Shown: positions 14,211 through 23,883, numbered from the stretch's first letter. The stretch is 35,032 nt of DNA from Crocinitomicaceae bacterium (GCA_021740745.1 JAIOZF010000028.1:1-35032), one strand, 5' to 3'. Made by a program: numbers and translations. Notes: generated from the letters alone by a model not told the origin.

Positions 14211-16727
14211 ATGAAAAAACTGTATCAATTTGTACTCTTGAGCTTTTTAGCTTTGCCTTTTACTGGAAAGTCACAAAATTATCTCGGTGTTCACAGTAGC
14301 AACTATGCAGGTGTTATGGGAACTGATCTTCAGCCAGCAAGCTTCGTGGATAGCCGTTTTTTAGTTGACGTGAACCTCTTCAGTTTCAATTTTAACTTTT
14401 ATCAAAACGCAGCTTCTTTTGATACTCGCGACATGCCAAAATGGTGGACAAAATCATTTTTGGATACCAGCATTTATAATTCGTGGGCAAAACCAGATTC
14501 AACTTTTGAAGACAAGTATATCATTCGTAATTACAATAAAAATACTTCGAAGACTTTAGGATTTTACAATAACATTCAATTGGATGTATTGAATTTTATG
14601 TTTCACATAAATCCTAAAATAGCAGTTGGTTTTTCAGGAAAAATGAGATCAATCACAAATATTGATCGAATTGACCCTAAATTAGCTGTACTTGCTGAAA
14701 ATGCTCTTGACTATCCAGATTTATGGAATATTAAATTGAATAATGAGTTACTTAGTTTTAACCATTTATCATGGATGGAATATGGAATAAACTACGCACA
14801 GGTTTTGAAAGATGACAACGAGCACTTCATGAAGGCTGGTGTTAGAGCGAAATGGCTTTCTGGGCTTGTTGCTGCATACATGTATACAGATAACATCGCT
14901 TATGATCTTAAGAATTCAGATACTTCATTTTCAATGCAAGGCGATTTTGATTATGGTTATTCCGGTAATATTGACGGATACGCAGATGGATCAACAACAG
15001 GCTTTCCGAAAAGTGCTTCTAAATTTGGTTTAGGTTTAGATTTAGGTTTCGTTTATGAATGGAGACCTGATTGGAAAGAATATAAATACGACATGGATGG
15101 TGAAACTAATCTATGGAGAAAAGATCAGGAGAAATACAAAATGCGTGTTGGTGCGTCTATTGTTGATATCGGTGGAATGAAATTTCAAAAGGGCGGTTTG
15201 TCAAGAAACTTCTCTATTAACTCAACAAATCCGATGGATTTGAACATGTTTAACAGTGATACTTCATTAGTCGATTTTGATGGAACGATTGACAGTTTAA
15301 TTCAAACAGGAACAGGTTGGACATCGGGTGAGAACACTGCTTCTACTTTCTTCATGAATACGCCAACTGCACTAAGCCTGCAATTTGACTACCATATCTG
15401 GAAATGGTTTTATGTAAATGCAACTGGAATGTTAAATATGTTGTCGAAAAAGAACAGTAGTAAAGTTCATGTTGCCAATCAAATTTCAGTTACTCCAAGT
15501 TTCGACCACCCTTGGTTCGGATTACATTTACCACTTTCATATAATAACTACTCAGGATTCAAAGCTGGTGTTGCAACTCGTCTAGGTCCATTAACAGTCG
15601 GTATGACAGATTTCAGAACACTTTTTGCTGCTGGTAAAGTGCGTGGAGCGGAATTCTATGTTGGTTTGCGCGTTCCTGTATTATATTCACATCCAAGTGA
15701 TATTGATGGTGATAAAGTATCTGATAAAGTAGATGAGTGCCTAGTTGTTCCGGGCGTTTGGGATTTCAAAGGATGTCCTGATACAGATCGTGATGGAATT
15801 AAAGACTTAGAAGACCTTTGCCCTGAAGAAGCAGGTTTAGCGAAATTCAACGGTTGTCCAGATAAAGATAACGATGGTATTCCTGACAAAGACGATGCTT
15901 GTCCTGAATTACCAGGTGAAGCTCAATACAAAGGTTGTCCAGATACTGATGGTGATGGTGTAATAGATCCTAAAGATGATTGTCCAAATGTTGCAGGTTT
16001 AGTGGCATTTAATGGTTGTCCTGATACGGATGGTGATGGAATTATCGACGGTGAGGATGCTTGTCCAGATGTTGCTGGTCCACTAATTTATGATGGATGT
16101 CCAGATACTGATAATGACGGAGTTCTTGACTTCCTTGATGCGTGTGTAACTGTTTCAGGTCCTGCAGAAAACAATGGTTGTCCTTGGCCTGATACTGATG
16201 GTGATGGTTTATTGGACAAAGATGATGAATGTCCATCTCTTGCTGGACCAATAAAAAATAAAGGTTGTCCATATATCGATACAGACAATGATGGCGTATT
16301 AGATAAAGACGATGATTGTCCATCTACTCCGGGTCCAATAACCAACAAAGGATGTCCAGAAATTTCTAAAGAAGTTGAAGAAATCTTAAAAATGGCATTT
16401 GACAATCTAGAGTTTGAAACAGGAAAAGATATTATCAAAGCTGTTTCTCTTCCTTCATTGACAGAACTTGCTGAGGTATTAGCTAAAAAACCAGAATGGA
16501 GATTGCAAATCACTGGTCACACAGATAATGTAGGTGACGATCAGAAGAATATGATTCTTTCTAAGAAACGTGCTGAGGCAGTTAAGAACTTCATGGTTTA
16601 TAAAGGAATTGCTGCAGATAGATTGTTCACACTTTATTTTGGTGAGACAATGCCTGTAGCGCCAAATGATACGCCAGAAGGACGTCAGAAAAACAGACGT
16701 GTTGAAATGAAGATTATCTTTAAATAA
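14211..16727 (+). CDS. DUF5723-like/TSP3/OmpA outer-membrane protein
   Basis: An 838-residue envelope protein in three parts. After a signal peptide (about 21 residues, ending near GKSQ) comes a region of about 470 residues with alternating aromatic strands, like the DUF5723 group of Bacteroidota outer-membrane barrels. Residues about 496-718 hold eight thrombospondin type-3 calcium-binding repeats of the D-x-D-x-D-G form, each with paired cysteines and 24-27 residues long. The C-terminal 110 residues are an OmpA/MotB peptidoglycan-binding domain (GHTDNVGD, then NMILSKKRAEAV). It should span the outer membrane, with the TSP3 stalk and OmpA domain reaching the peptidoglycan. A strong terminator follows. 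Confidence 0.88.
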   Translation: MKKLYQFVLLSFLALPFTGKSQNYLGVHSSNYAGVMGTDLQPASFVDSRFLVDVNLFSFNFNFYQNAASFDTRDMPKWWTKSFLDTSIYNSWAKPDSTFEDKYIIRNYNKNTSKTLGFYNNIQLDVLNFMFHINPKIAVGFSGKMRSITNIDRIDPKLAVLAENALDYPDLWNIKLNNELLSFNHLSWMEYGINYAQVLKDDNEHFMKAGVRAKWLSGLVAAYMYTDNIAYDLKNSDTSFSMQGDFDYGYSGNIDGYADGSTTGFPKSASKFGLGLDLGFVYEWRPDWKEYKYDMDGETNLWRKDQEKYKMRVGASIVDIGGMKFQKGGLSRNFSINSTNPMDLNMFNSDTSLVDFDGTIDSLIQTGTGWTSGENTASTFFMNTPTALSLQFDYHIWKWFYVNATGMLNMLSKKNSSKVHVANQISVTPSFDHPWFGLHLPLSYNNYSGFKAGVATRLGPLTVGMTDFRTLFAAGKVRGAEFYVGLRVPVLYSHPSDIDGDKVSDKVDECLVVPGVWDFKGCPDTDRDGIKDLEDLCPEEAGLAKFNGCPDKDNDGIPDKDDACPELPGEAQYKGCPDTDGDGVIDPKDDCPNVAGLVAFNGCPDTDGDGIIDGEDACPDVAGPLIYDGCPDTDNDGVLDFLDACVTVSGPAENNGCPWPDTDGDGLLDKDDECPSLAGPIKNKGCPYIDTDNDGVLDKDDDCPSTPGPITNKGCPEISKEVEEILKMAFDNLEFETGKDIIKAVSLPSLTELAEVLAKKPEWRLQITGHTDNVGDDQKNMILSKKRAEAVKNFMVYKGIAADRLFTLYFGETMPVAPNDTPEGRQKNRRVEMKIIFK

Positions 16728-16745
16728 TCAATAATATTTTATGGG

Positions 16746-16774
16746 AAAAAGGTCGGAATTATCCGACCTTTTTT
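16746..16774. terminator. Terminator after the OmpA gene
   Basis: AAAAA-GGTCGGA-ATTA-TCCGACC-TTTTTT: a perfect 7-bp stem, 4-base loop and T-run, 18 bases after the stop codon. The A-run on the left makes it symmetrical. Confidence 0.94.
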
Positions 16775-16783
16775 CTTTTTAAC

Positions 16784-16791
16784 TACTTTTA
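16784..16791 (+). promoter_or_regulatory. -7 box of lnt, leaderless spacing
   Basis: TACTTTTA (one mismatch to TAnnTTTG) followed by GACC and the ATG at 16796, again a 4-base gap. It lies directly after the terminator of the OmpA gene. Confidence 0.45.
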
Positions 16792-16795
16792 GACC

Positions 16796-18400
16796 ATGAT
16801 TCAACTCGACAAAAAACATCGTTACGGTTTATCGATTCTTTCAGGACTCATTATGACCGTTTCATTTCCATATACAGGAAGTTTAACACCTTTGGTTTTT
16901 GTTAGTTGGATACCACTTTTGATTTTGGAGGATTATATCACTAGAAAGAATTATCGATCCGGGAAAATATTTTTGCATGCTTATATCGCCTTCCTCGTTT
17001 ATAATATTGGGACAACTTGGTGGATTTGGAATGCCAGCCTAAATGGAGCCATTGGTGCATTTGTTTTAAACGCATTGCTGATGACATTTGCTTTTTTTGC
17101 TTATCACTTAACTAAGAAATATGTCGGTAAAAAAGAAGGATATTTATCACTTTTTTTCTTTTGGATAGCTTTTGAATATTTGCACTATCATTGGGAACTA
17201 TCTTGGCCTTGGTTGAGTTTAGGAAACACGTTTTCAATAGTTCCATCTTGGGTTCAGTGGTATTCTTACACAGGTACACTCGGCGGTACATTTTGGGTCT
17301 TATTTTTAAATGTTTTAGGATTTAGAATTATTCAAAATGTCTTTATTAAAAAAGAAACTTGGCGTATTCAAACCCCACTTTTATGGACCTTTGGTTTTTT
17401 AATATTGATTCCGATTGGTATCTCACTATCGAGCTATTATAGATACACAGAGGAGAAAAACCCTGTTGAAGTAATTGTTGTTCAGCCTAACATTGATCCT
17501 TACAATGAAAAATTTACAGGTCCGCTTGAAACACAATTGGCTAAAATCACTGACTTAGCGACTTCAAAAGTTACTGCAAAAACAAAATTCGTTATTGCTC
17601 CTGAGACAGCCATAAGTCAAGGCTTTTATGAAGAAGATGTGAATCAAGTATTTGCATTAGAGTATTTAAATGAAAAATTAGAGCAATGGAAAACACCCCA
17701 TTTATTCATAGGAGCTTCTACCGCAAAAATGTTTGAAAAACCGAATTCATTTGCATCTCGACCAATGATTGGTGGGCCTGGTTTTGTAGAATATTATAAT
17801 ACTTCAATGTTGATGAGTCAACAAAACGAAATTTATTTTATTCATAAATCCAAGTTGGTTTTAGGTGTTGAAAAACTTCCTTTTGCCTCAATTTTTCCTT
17901 TTTTAGAGAAACTTTCCATTGAAAATGGTGGCACAACAGGTACTCTTGGAGTGGAAAAAGAATCGAAAGTTTTGACCACTAATGAATTGACCTTTGCGCC
18001 AATGATTTGTTATGAATCTATTTATGGTGAAATGCTAGCCGAGCAATGCCGAAAAGGGGCGCAAGCACTTTTTGTAATTACGAATGATGGTTGGTGGGGA
18101 GATACGCCTGGTTACAAACAGCATATGAGTTTTTCGCGCCTTAGAGCAATAGAAAGTCGCAGATCAGTAGCAAGATCAGCCAATACGGGGATTAGTTGTA
18201 TCATAAATCAACGAGGAGATGTTATTCAGCAATTGGGTTGGTGGAAAGCTGGGGCTTTGCGCGGCAATATCAACAAGAACGATGAAATCACTTTTTACAG
18301 CACGTATGGCGATGTGATCGGGCGTTCATTTACATTTGTAAGCGCCTTGCTTTTGCTCCTTACGTTTGTTAAGTTTTTTAAGAAAAAATACATTCGATAA
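16796..18400 (+). CDS. lnt: Apolipoprotein N-acyltransferase
   Basis: A 534-residue inner-membrane enzyme adding the third acyl chain to the N-terminal cysteine of lipoproteins. About six hydrophobic segments occupy residues 10-215, with a nitrilase-like periplasmic domain from about 224 to 500. The likely catalytic triad is Glu270 (APET), Lys351 (HKSKL) and Cys405 (MICYESIYGE). The loop usually written LVPFGE reads LVLGVE here (354-359), keeping the glutamate. A last hydrophobic helix precedes a Lys/Arg-rich end. Its last two sense codons and stop (ATT CGA TAA) form the first unit of an octamer array. Confidence 0.93.
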   Translation: MIQLDKKHRYGLSILSGLIMTVSFPYTGSLTPLVFVSWIPLLILEDYITRKNYRSGKIFLHAYIAFLVYNIGTTWWIWNASLNGAIGAFVLNALLMTFAFFAYHLTKKYVGKKEGYLSLFFFWIAFEYLHYHWELSWPWLSLGNTFSIVPSWVQWYSYTGTLGGTFWVLFLNVLGFRIIQNVFIKKETWRIQTPLLWTFGFLILIPIGISLSSYYRYTEEKNPVEVIVVQPNIDPYNEKFTGPLETQLAKITDLATSKVTAKTKFVIAPETAISQGFYEEDVNQVFALEYLNEKLEQWKTPHLFIGASTAKMFEKPNSFASRPMIGGPGFVEYYNTSMLMSQQNEIYFIHKSKLVLGVEKLPFASIFPFLEKLSIENGGTTGTLGVEKESKVLTTNELTFAPMICYESIYGEMLAEQCRKGAQALFVITNDGWWGDTPGYKQHMSFSRLRAIESRRSVARSANTGISCIINQRGDVIQQLGWWKAGALRGNINKNDEITFYSTYGDVIGRSFTFVSALLLLLTFVKFFKKKYIR

Positions 18401-18454
18401 TTCGATAATTCGATAATTCGATAATTCGATAATTCGATAATTCGATAATTCGAT
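18392..18454. repeat. Octamer tandem array (ATTCGATA x 7.9)
   Basis: Sixty-three bases of perfect 8-bp repeats start in the final two codons of lnt and run into the intergenic region. ATTCGATA differs in sequence from the TGTCTTAA family but has the same unit length. Perfect identity suggests recent slippage expansion. Confidence 0.97.
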
Positions 18455-18468
18455 GAACTAATAAAACG

Positions 18469-18499
18469 AAAAAAGGCCAATGTTGTTGAACACTGGCCC
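18469..18499 (-). terminator. Terminator of the 525-residue secreted-protein gene
   Basis: On the minus strand GGCCA and TGGCC arms with an inner TGTT/AACA stem and GTTG-type loop are followed by a T-run (A-run 18469-18474 on plus). It lies 20 bases after the stop codon at 18519, between convergent lnt and this gene. Confidence 0.85.
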
Positions 18500-18518
18500 T
18501 CTTATTTTATCTAAAAAT

Positions 18519-20096
18519 TCAATCGTTGAATTTTAATATTCCAAATTTTTCTTTTTTACCATATACTGCATAGACAAGCATTTCTTTTGTATTGTAATCT
18601 ATATAAAACTGTTTTGGTACAGCAAGTGCAGAAATTTCTTGTCTGTCAAAGAATGTTTTACGGGTTAAATCACCTTCATCAATACCTAATTCAACAATAG
18701 CAACCACATTCTTTTTCTTTCCATAATTAGCCGTATAAACATCACCGTTACTCCTTCCTATAAACTTGCCTGTCTCATCGTAGTTCTTAACGTTATCATT
18801 AAAAATAAAACAAATTTTACCATTATCTACGAACCGAGCATAAGAACTGTAAGGACCTCCATCATTTGTTGAAATTTGGCTCTTACTAATCCTTTTTAAC
18901 CAATCAAATTCTCCATCGGTGTTAACTTTAAACGCAATTATATCGTTGTAATAATAGGTATATGTAGTTCTTGTTGAACCCGTTCTAGGGTCAGTATAGG
19001 TAGTAACAACAACATAGTATTGCTCAATTGAACCAACAATACTTCCATCTTTTAATACTTCAGCTTGTCGCATAACATAATCATACAACTGCGGTTCACC
19101 CTTCCCTTTTTTCTCTCTCTTTTCAGCTTTTTCTTTATCGCGATCAGACCAATCTTGTGTTATAAAGTCCTTTCCAAACTTTTCAAATCCTTCATCAATC
19201 ACTTCTTGTTTATCAAAATCGGCTCGCATATAAAATAAACCTGAAACACCTGCCTTATCTTGATCACCATAAATCCCTGTTAACGTCATAATGCGTTCAT
19301 TATCAGAATTCATTGTCAATGCTTCCACACGCTTTCCTTCCAAACTCAAGGTAAACTCTTCAATACCATCTGGATTGATATGAAAAATATGCATTGCTTT
19401 ATAATTCAAGTATTTTCTAAACAACTTCTTGTCACCTTCAGAATATTCTATAACCGAAATAAAATAATCACCGGTATTCGACAAATAATGTTGTTGGATT
19501 GATGATAAATTTCCTTCAAAAGGCATTTTATAATCACCCTCTGAAATTTCATTCATATCATTGTCGAAAATTTTAAAACCATACTTATCCTTTTCTTCTT
19601 TCCTTCCTGGAATTTCCCAAATAACACCAAAGAAATCATTGTTTCTTGAATTAATTACCTCAAAAAATCCACGTGATTTATTCTTCTCCAATTCAAAACT
19701 TGCGAGCAATTTTGCTTCTCCTTTCGGTAATAATTCTTTTGAATACTCCTGAATATAAATACTATTTTTCCCTTCCTTTTTATCAGAAATGAAAACAACC
19801 AATTTCCCACCAACATTGCGTGCCCCTTCAAAATTTCCAAGTCCGCCGTCTACTTTCATAACTAATTTGCCTGTTGCAGAAATTGTCATGTTGGAATGTT
19901 CTGAAACTTTATATGAGCCTAATAATACTCCACCAGTCCATCTCAAGGTATAAAAATCACTTCCTCCTTTTGGTAACACCGAAATTAATCTACCCGTTGA
20001 TTTCTCCATCGCTCCCCATTTTACAAGGTAATCTTGCGAAAAGACTGTATTTGCTATAAACAAGCTTGCGAGAAGTAATGTGGCTAATTTGATCAT
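18519..20096 (-). CDS. Large secreted protein of unknown function
   Basis: A 525-residue protein that I cannot assign to a family. It has a signal peptide (MIKLATLLLASLFIA core, probable cleavage after VFSQ) and no later membrane segment. The mature part has recurring short beta blocks (for example STGRLISVLPKGGS, GKLVVFISDKKEG, GKICFIFNDN), suggesting a beta-propeller-like fold, and a Lys/Glu-rich charged stretch near residues 315-335. There is no C-terminal type IX secretion domain; the end is short and plain, which favours a periplasmic location. It begins 28 bases after purB in the same direction and could be read from the purB promoter. Confidence 0.8.
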   Translation of the reverse strand: MIKLATLLLASLFIANTVFSQDYLVKWGAMEKSTGRLISVLPKGGSDFYTLRWTGGVLLGSYKVSEHSNMTISATGKLVMKVDGGLGNFEGARNVGGKLVVFISDKKEGKNSIYIQEYSKELLPKGEAKLLASFELEKNKSRGFFEVINSRNNDFFGVIWEIPGRKEEKDKYGFKIFDNDMNEISEGDYKMPFEGNLSSIQQHYLSNTGDYFISVIEYSEGDKKLFRKYLNYKAMHIFHINPDGIEEFTLSLEGKRVEALTMNSDNERIMTLTGIYGDQDKAGVSGLFYMRADFDKQEVIDEGFEKFGKDFITQDWSDRDKEKAEKREKKGKGEPQLYDYVMRQAEVLKDGSIVGSIEQYYVVVTTYTDPRTGSTRTTYTYYYNDIIAFKVNTDGEFDWLKRISKSQISTNDGGPYSSYARFVDNGKICFIFNDNVKNYDETGKFIGRSNGDVYTANYGKKKNVVAIVELGIDEGDLTRKTFFDRQEISALAVPKQFYIDYNTKEMLVYAVYGKKEKFGILKFND

Positions 20097-20124
20097 GTAA
20101 TTAAGTTTGATTAATTATTAATAG

Positions 20125-21480
20125 TTATTGAACCAATTGAATACCTGTATAATTATGAGGCGTGACCATTTTTAACTCTGACTTAAGTGCTGAAGAAACT
20201 TCTAGCGTGTCTATAAACGCGTGCACTGAATCTTTGGTTACACGTTCATTCTTACGCGTTAAACCTTTTAATGCTTCATAAGGTTTTTGGAATCCTTCAC
20301 GACGAAGAATTGTTTGAATAGCCTCAGCAACCACTGCCCAATTATCTTCTAAATCATCTACGAATGCTTGCTCATTAAGTAATAATTTATCTAATCCATT
20401 TAAGGTAGATTTAAACGAAATTAAGGTGTGCGCGAAAGGCATTCCGATTGTTCGTAAAACTGTTGAATCGGTAAGATCTCTTTGTAATCTTGAAACAGGC
20501 AATTTCGCAGCTAAATGTTCAAATAAGGCATTCGCAATACCGATATTTCCTTCCGAATTTTCAAAATCAATAGGATTCACTTTGTGAGGCATTGCTGAAG
20601 AACCTATTTCACCTTCTTTCAATCGTTGCTTAAAATAATCCATTGAAATATACGTCCACATATCACGATTCAAATCAAGAATGATCGTATTGATTCTTTT
20701 CAGATTATCGAACATTGCAGCTAAATTGTCATAATGTTCAATTTGCGTTGTGGTTTGACTTCTACTTAAACCAAGTTTTTCGTTAACAAAATTATTGGCA
20801 AACTCAACCCAATTTCGCTCTGGAAAAGCAACAAAATGAGCATTAAAATTACCAGTTGCTCCACCAAATTTCGCAGAATAAGGAACATTTTTCAATTGAG
20901 CTAACTGAATTTCCAAACGTTCACTAAACACTTGAATTTCTTTCCCTAAGCGCGTTGGAGAAGCTGGTTGACCATGCGTGTGAGCCAACATGGAAACATC
21001 TTTCCATTCGTTCTTCAACACTTTTAGTCGGTCTATAACTTTTTGAATTAAAGGCAAATACACTTCTAACATTGCTTCTTTAATTGACAATGGAACAGAA
21101 GTATTATTGATATCCTGAGAAGTTAGACCAAAATGGATAAACTCTACATACGCATCCAATCCTAGTTGGCTTAAGCGATCTTTTAAAAAGTACTCAACAG
21201 CCTTAACATCGTGATTCGTGATTTTCTCTGAATCTTTAATCCATTGTGCATCTGCTTCAGAAAAGTTTGAGCAAATACCTCTCAAATCAGCAATTCTATC
21301 TACTGGAAAAGACGACAAAGGTCCAACACCAGCTTCAACTAAAGCAATGAAGTATTCAACTTCAACAATTACACGGTAACGAATTAACCCAAATTCTGAA
21401 AAATATTGTTGAAGTTCATTCGTTCGTCCATGATATCGTCCATCAACAGGAGAAATGGCTGTAAGCTGTGTTAAATGCAT
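20125..21480 (-). CDS. purB: Adenylosuccinate lyase
   Basis: A 451-residue enzyme of purine synthesis that removes fumarate from SAICAR and from adenylosuccinate. It is of the E. coli PurB type: the N-terminus LTAISPVDGRYHGRTNEL, THGQPASPTRLGKE, and the superfamily signature GSSAMPHKVNPIDFEN with the catalytic flexible loop. The tetrameric all-helical architecture is expected. The minus strand shows TAACTTTG about 42 bases before the ATG. Confidence 0.96.
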   Translation of the reverse strand: MHLTQLTAISPVDGRYHGRTNELQQYFSEFGLIRYRVIVEVEYFIALVEAGVGPLSSFPVDRIADLRGICSNFSEADAQWIKDSEKITNHDVKAVEYFLKDRLSQLGLDAYVEFIHFGLTSQDINNTSVPLSIKEAMLEVYLPLIQKVIDRLKVLKNEWKDVSMLAHTHGQPASPTRLGKEIQVFSERLEIQLAQLKNVPYSAKFGGATGNFNAHFVAFPERNWVEFANNFVNEKLGLSRSQTTTQIEHYDNLAAMFDNLKRINTIILDLNRDMWTYISMDYFKQRLKEGEIGSSAMPHKVNPIDFENSEGNIGIANALFEHLAAKLPVSRLQRDLTDSTVLRTIGMPFAHTLISFKSTLNGLDKLLLNEQAFVDDLEDNWAVVAEAIQTILRREGFQKPYEALKGLTRKNERVTKDSVHAFIDTLEVSSALKSELKMVTPHNYTGIQLVQ

Positions 21481-21522
21481 AAAAAAGGTTGTTGTTTACT
21501 ACTAAATACAATAATGAAAGCG

Positions 21523-21530
21523 CAAAGTTA
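21523..21530 (-). promoter_or_regulatory. -7 box of purB
   Basis: TAACTTTG on the minus strand, an exact TAnnTTTG, 42 bases upstream of the purB ATG. The predicted leader is about 35-40 bases, unlike the leaderless genes nearby. Confidence 0.55.
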
Positions 21531-21570
21531 AGAAATCACGAGAGAATAAGCTTGAATAAACAAGTATGAT

Positions 21571-21578
21571 TAAATTTG
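21571..21578 (+). promoter_or_regulatory. -7 box of the EI24 gene, leaderless spacing
   Basis: TAAATTTG (exact TAnnTTTG) is followed by AGC and ATG at 21582. The in-frame TTG at 21576 lies inside the box, so it cannot be the start if this box is used. Confidence 0.55.
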
Positions 21579-21581
21579 AGC

Positions 21582-22415
21582 ATGCATTTTTTTCGAAACA
21601 TTTATTTTGGGTTCAGAGCATATTGGAGAGCAATACAATTCATAAAAAAACACAAGCTCTACTGGTACATATTAATACCTGCAGTTTTAATGCTCGGAAT
21701 ATATAAACTAGGCGAAAAAATTCAATTTCATGAGGTTGTTATTCAAACGAAATCAATGAATGATATTGTTTGGTCGATGCTTCGCATGCTCTTTGAGATA
21801 TCCATTGCACTGCTTCTTATGAAATTTGCCAAATACTTAGTGGTTATTCTTCTTTCACCATTGCTATCTTTTTTAAGTCAAAAATGCGAGAAAATTCTAA
21901 CCGGAAATATATATTCTTTTAATGTCAATCAATTGGTTCGTGACGTAAAGCGAGGACTACAAATTGCCATACGAAATATCATGTGGGAGTATTTTTTCTT
22001 TCTAATAATATACCTTTTAGCGCTGACGGGATGGGATGAACCACAAAAAGCACCCATATTCTATCTAACTTTTATAATCGGATTTTTCTATTATGGCTTC
22101 AGCTTTATTGATTATGTGAATGAAAGATTGCGTTTAAATGTAGATGAAAGTATTTTGTTTGTAAGAAAGCATAGAGGATTAGCCATTTCGATCGGAAGCA
22201 TATATTCTATTTTAATTCTTGTTCCAGTTGATTTAGGCGTTCTTTTCACTGCAAAAGCATTTGAAAATGGATTTTTCAATGGCTTAGGAACATATTTGTT
22301 TCATTTGTTTTTATGGATTTGTGCTTCATGCGCACCCATATTAGCTATCGTAGCATCTACCCTAGCGATGAATGATATAGTAAACCTCAAGAACAACATC
22401 TATTCACAGAAATAA
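21582..22415 (+). CDS. EI24-domain (CysZ-like) membrane protein
   Basis: A 277-residue integral membrane protein with the EI24/CysZ layout: the N-terminal FFRNIYFGFRAYWRAIQFI amphipathic segment, then about five to six hydrophobic segments (around residues 31-45, 65-90, 137-152, 160-175, 200-225, 236-260). In enteric bacteria CysZ moves sulfate inward; Bacteroidota homologues are uncharacterised, so sulfate transport is only a possibility, and no cys genes are nearby. The start is taken as ATG 21582 rather than TTG 21576 because of the promoter box. It is monocistronic by context. Confidence 0.75.
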   Translation: MHFFRNIYFGFRAYWRAIQFIKKHKLYWYILIPAVLMLGIYKLGEKIQFHEVVIQTKSMNDIVWSMLRMLFEISIALLLMKFAKYLVVILLSPLLSFLSQKCEKILTGNIYSFNVNQLVRDVKRGLQIAIRNIMWEYFFFLIIYLLALTGWDEPQKAPIFYLTFIIGFFYYGFSFIDYVNERLRLNVDESILFVRKHRGLAISIGSIYSILILVPVDLGVLFTAKAFENGFFNGLGTYLFHLFLWICASCAPILAIVASTLAMNDIVNLKNNIYSQK

Positions 22416-22506
22416 AATATCCTGTGTTTTTTAATAGAATATTTTCCAAAGCGGCAAAAATTGCTTTCTTTTGTAGGCGAATTAATCCGCTTTAAACGAA
22501 TTCACT

Positions 22507-23883
22507 ATGCAAACAAAAGCACTTTTTTTATTTCTTTTTTTATTGCTGATCAATTTTGCTCAAGCATCTACTGTTGCGCCACCTGACACAACAACCAATT
22601 TAACTGATAGAGCAGCTGCTTTATTGATAATTGATGAGGGAAGAACATTGTTCGAACAGGGAAAAGTAAGAGATGCATTAATTCGTTTTCGACAAGCTGC
22701 AGTAAAGGATCCTAATACTTGGAAAGCTCCATATTGGATTGCTCAGTGTCACTACACAATGAATAACTTTGGTTATGCTTTGCAATATGGTAACCAAGCA
22801 GTTTCGTTGGAAAAAGATGATATCAATAAAGAAATTTATGAACTATTAGGCAAAGCATGTCATAGAACGGGCCTTCTTGATTCGGCACTAATTCATTATG
22901 ATTTAGCACTAAATAGTCTTTCTAAACAACGTGTAAAAGATCTGCAAATTGAACTGCGTATTGCGCAAGTGAAATTTGCTCAAGCTCAAATCCAAAGTGG
23001 TGTCCCATCAAAAAAAACAGCTTTTTCGAGCGAAGTCAATTCTGGATACAATGATTATACGCCTATTTTAGCGTCTGGAGGAAAGGAACTCTATTTTGCT
23101 TCAAGAAGAAGTGATACAAAGGGAGGGAATATGAATCCAGATGATCAAGAATTTTTTGAAGATGTTTACAAGGCTTCATGGAATGTTGAAACGAGCACAT
23201 GGGACAGTGTGTCAAATGATTTAGGAAGAATTAATTCAGACGGTTTTGATGCAATTTCTTATATATCTCCAAACGGTATCAATGGATTAATGACAATTAA
23301 TTTAACAGCAACTTCTGCTAAAAAATCGACAAAAGGATCAGATATTTTTGAAATTGAATATTCAAATAAAAGCTTATGGTCAACTCCAAAAAGAATTAAG
23401 AATAAAACCATTAATACAAGTTTCTTCGAAGGTTCAGCTACTATGACATCTGACATGGGTTCGATGTATTTTGTTTCTGACCGAAAAGGTGAAAAAAGTT
23501 CAACTGACATATACGTGGTTGAGCGAAAAGGTAAAAATTGGGGAGAAGCAAAGCCTTTACCGATGGACAAAATCAACACAATTGGCAGAGAAACTACTCC
23601 TTACATAACTGGAGATGGTCGTTTTCTTTTCTTCAGCTCAGATGGCTTAAATGGAATGGGAGGATTGGACGTTTACGTGGTGGAAAATCTTGGAGGAGGA
23701 ACTTGGGGGACACCAGTGAACCTAGGAATTGCCGTAAATAGTGTGAGTAATGATAGTCACTTTCAATTTTACCCTGAATTGAAAAAAGCAGTAATGGTGA
23801 CATTTGAAATCGTTGGTCAAAAAGCGAGTTTAGATATGTACGAAGTTGACATGTCTAATTTCACTTACCCAACTGGAAAATAA
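22507..23883 (+). CDS. TPR and PD40 (WD40-like propeller) secreted protein
   Basis: A 458-residue envelope protein. A signal peptide (residues 1-20, ending QAS) is followed by tetratricopeptide-like helices (about 35-165: LIIDEGRTLFEQGKVRDAL, then two further repeats). The rest has PD40-type blades with the typical phrases GGKELYFASRR, GSMYFVSDRKG and GRFLFFSSDGLNGMGGLDVY. It resembles the N-terminal two-thirds of PorE-like Bacteroidota proteins but lacks their carboxypeptidase-regulatory and OmpA domains. Periplasmic scaffolding is the likeliest role; its partner is unknown. A TTCTTTTG box-like stretch lies about 35 bases upstream. Confidence 0.82.
   Translation: MQTKALFLFLFLLLINFAQASTVAPPDTTTNLTDRAAALLIIDEGRTLFEQGKVRDALIRFRQAAVKDPNTWKAPYWIAQCHYTMNNFGYALQYGNQAVSLEKDDINKEIYELLGKACHRTGLLDSALIHYDLALNSLSKQRVKDLQIELRIAQVKFAQAQIQSGVPSKKTAFSSEVNSGYNDYTPILASGGKELYFASRRSDTKGGNMNPDDQEFFEDVYKASWNVETSTWDSVSNDLGRINSDGFDAISYISPNGINGLMTINLTATSAKKSTKGSDIFEIEYSNKSLWSTPKRIKNKTINTSFFEGSATMTSDMGSMYFVSDRKGEKSSTDIYVVERKGKNWGEAKPLPMDKINTIGRETTPYITGDGRFLFFSSDGLNGMGGLDVYVVENLGGGTWGTPVNLGIAVNSVSNDSHFQFYPELKKAVMVTFEIVGQKASLDMYEVDMSNFTYPTGK

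Noticed and set aside
16088-16513. Minus-strand 141-codon frame opposite the TSP3 repeats
   Set aside because: Antisense shadow created by the repeated codons of the calcium-binding repeats; lacks gene-like features.
18295-18480. Minus-strand frame encoding a repeated eight-residue peptide (SNYRIIEL)
   Set aside because: It is only the translation of the ATTCGATA octamer array and the antisense end of lnt.
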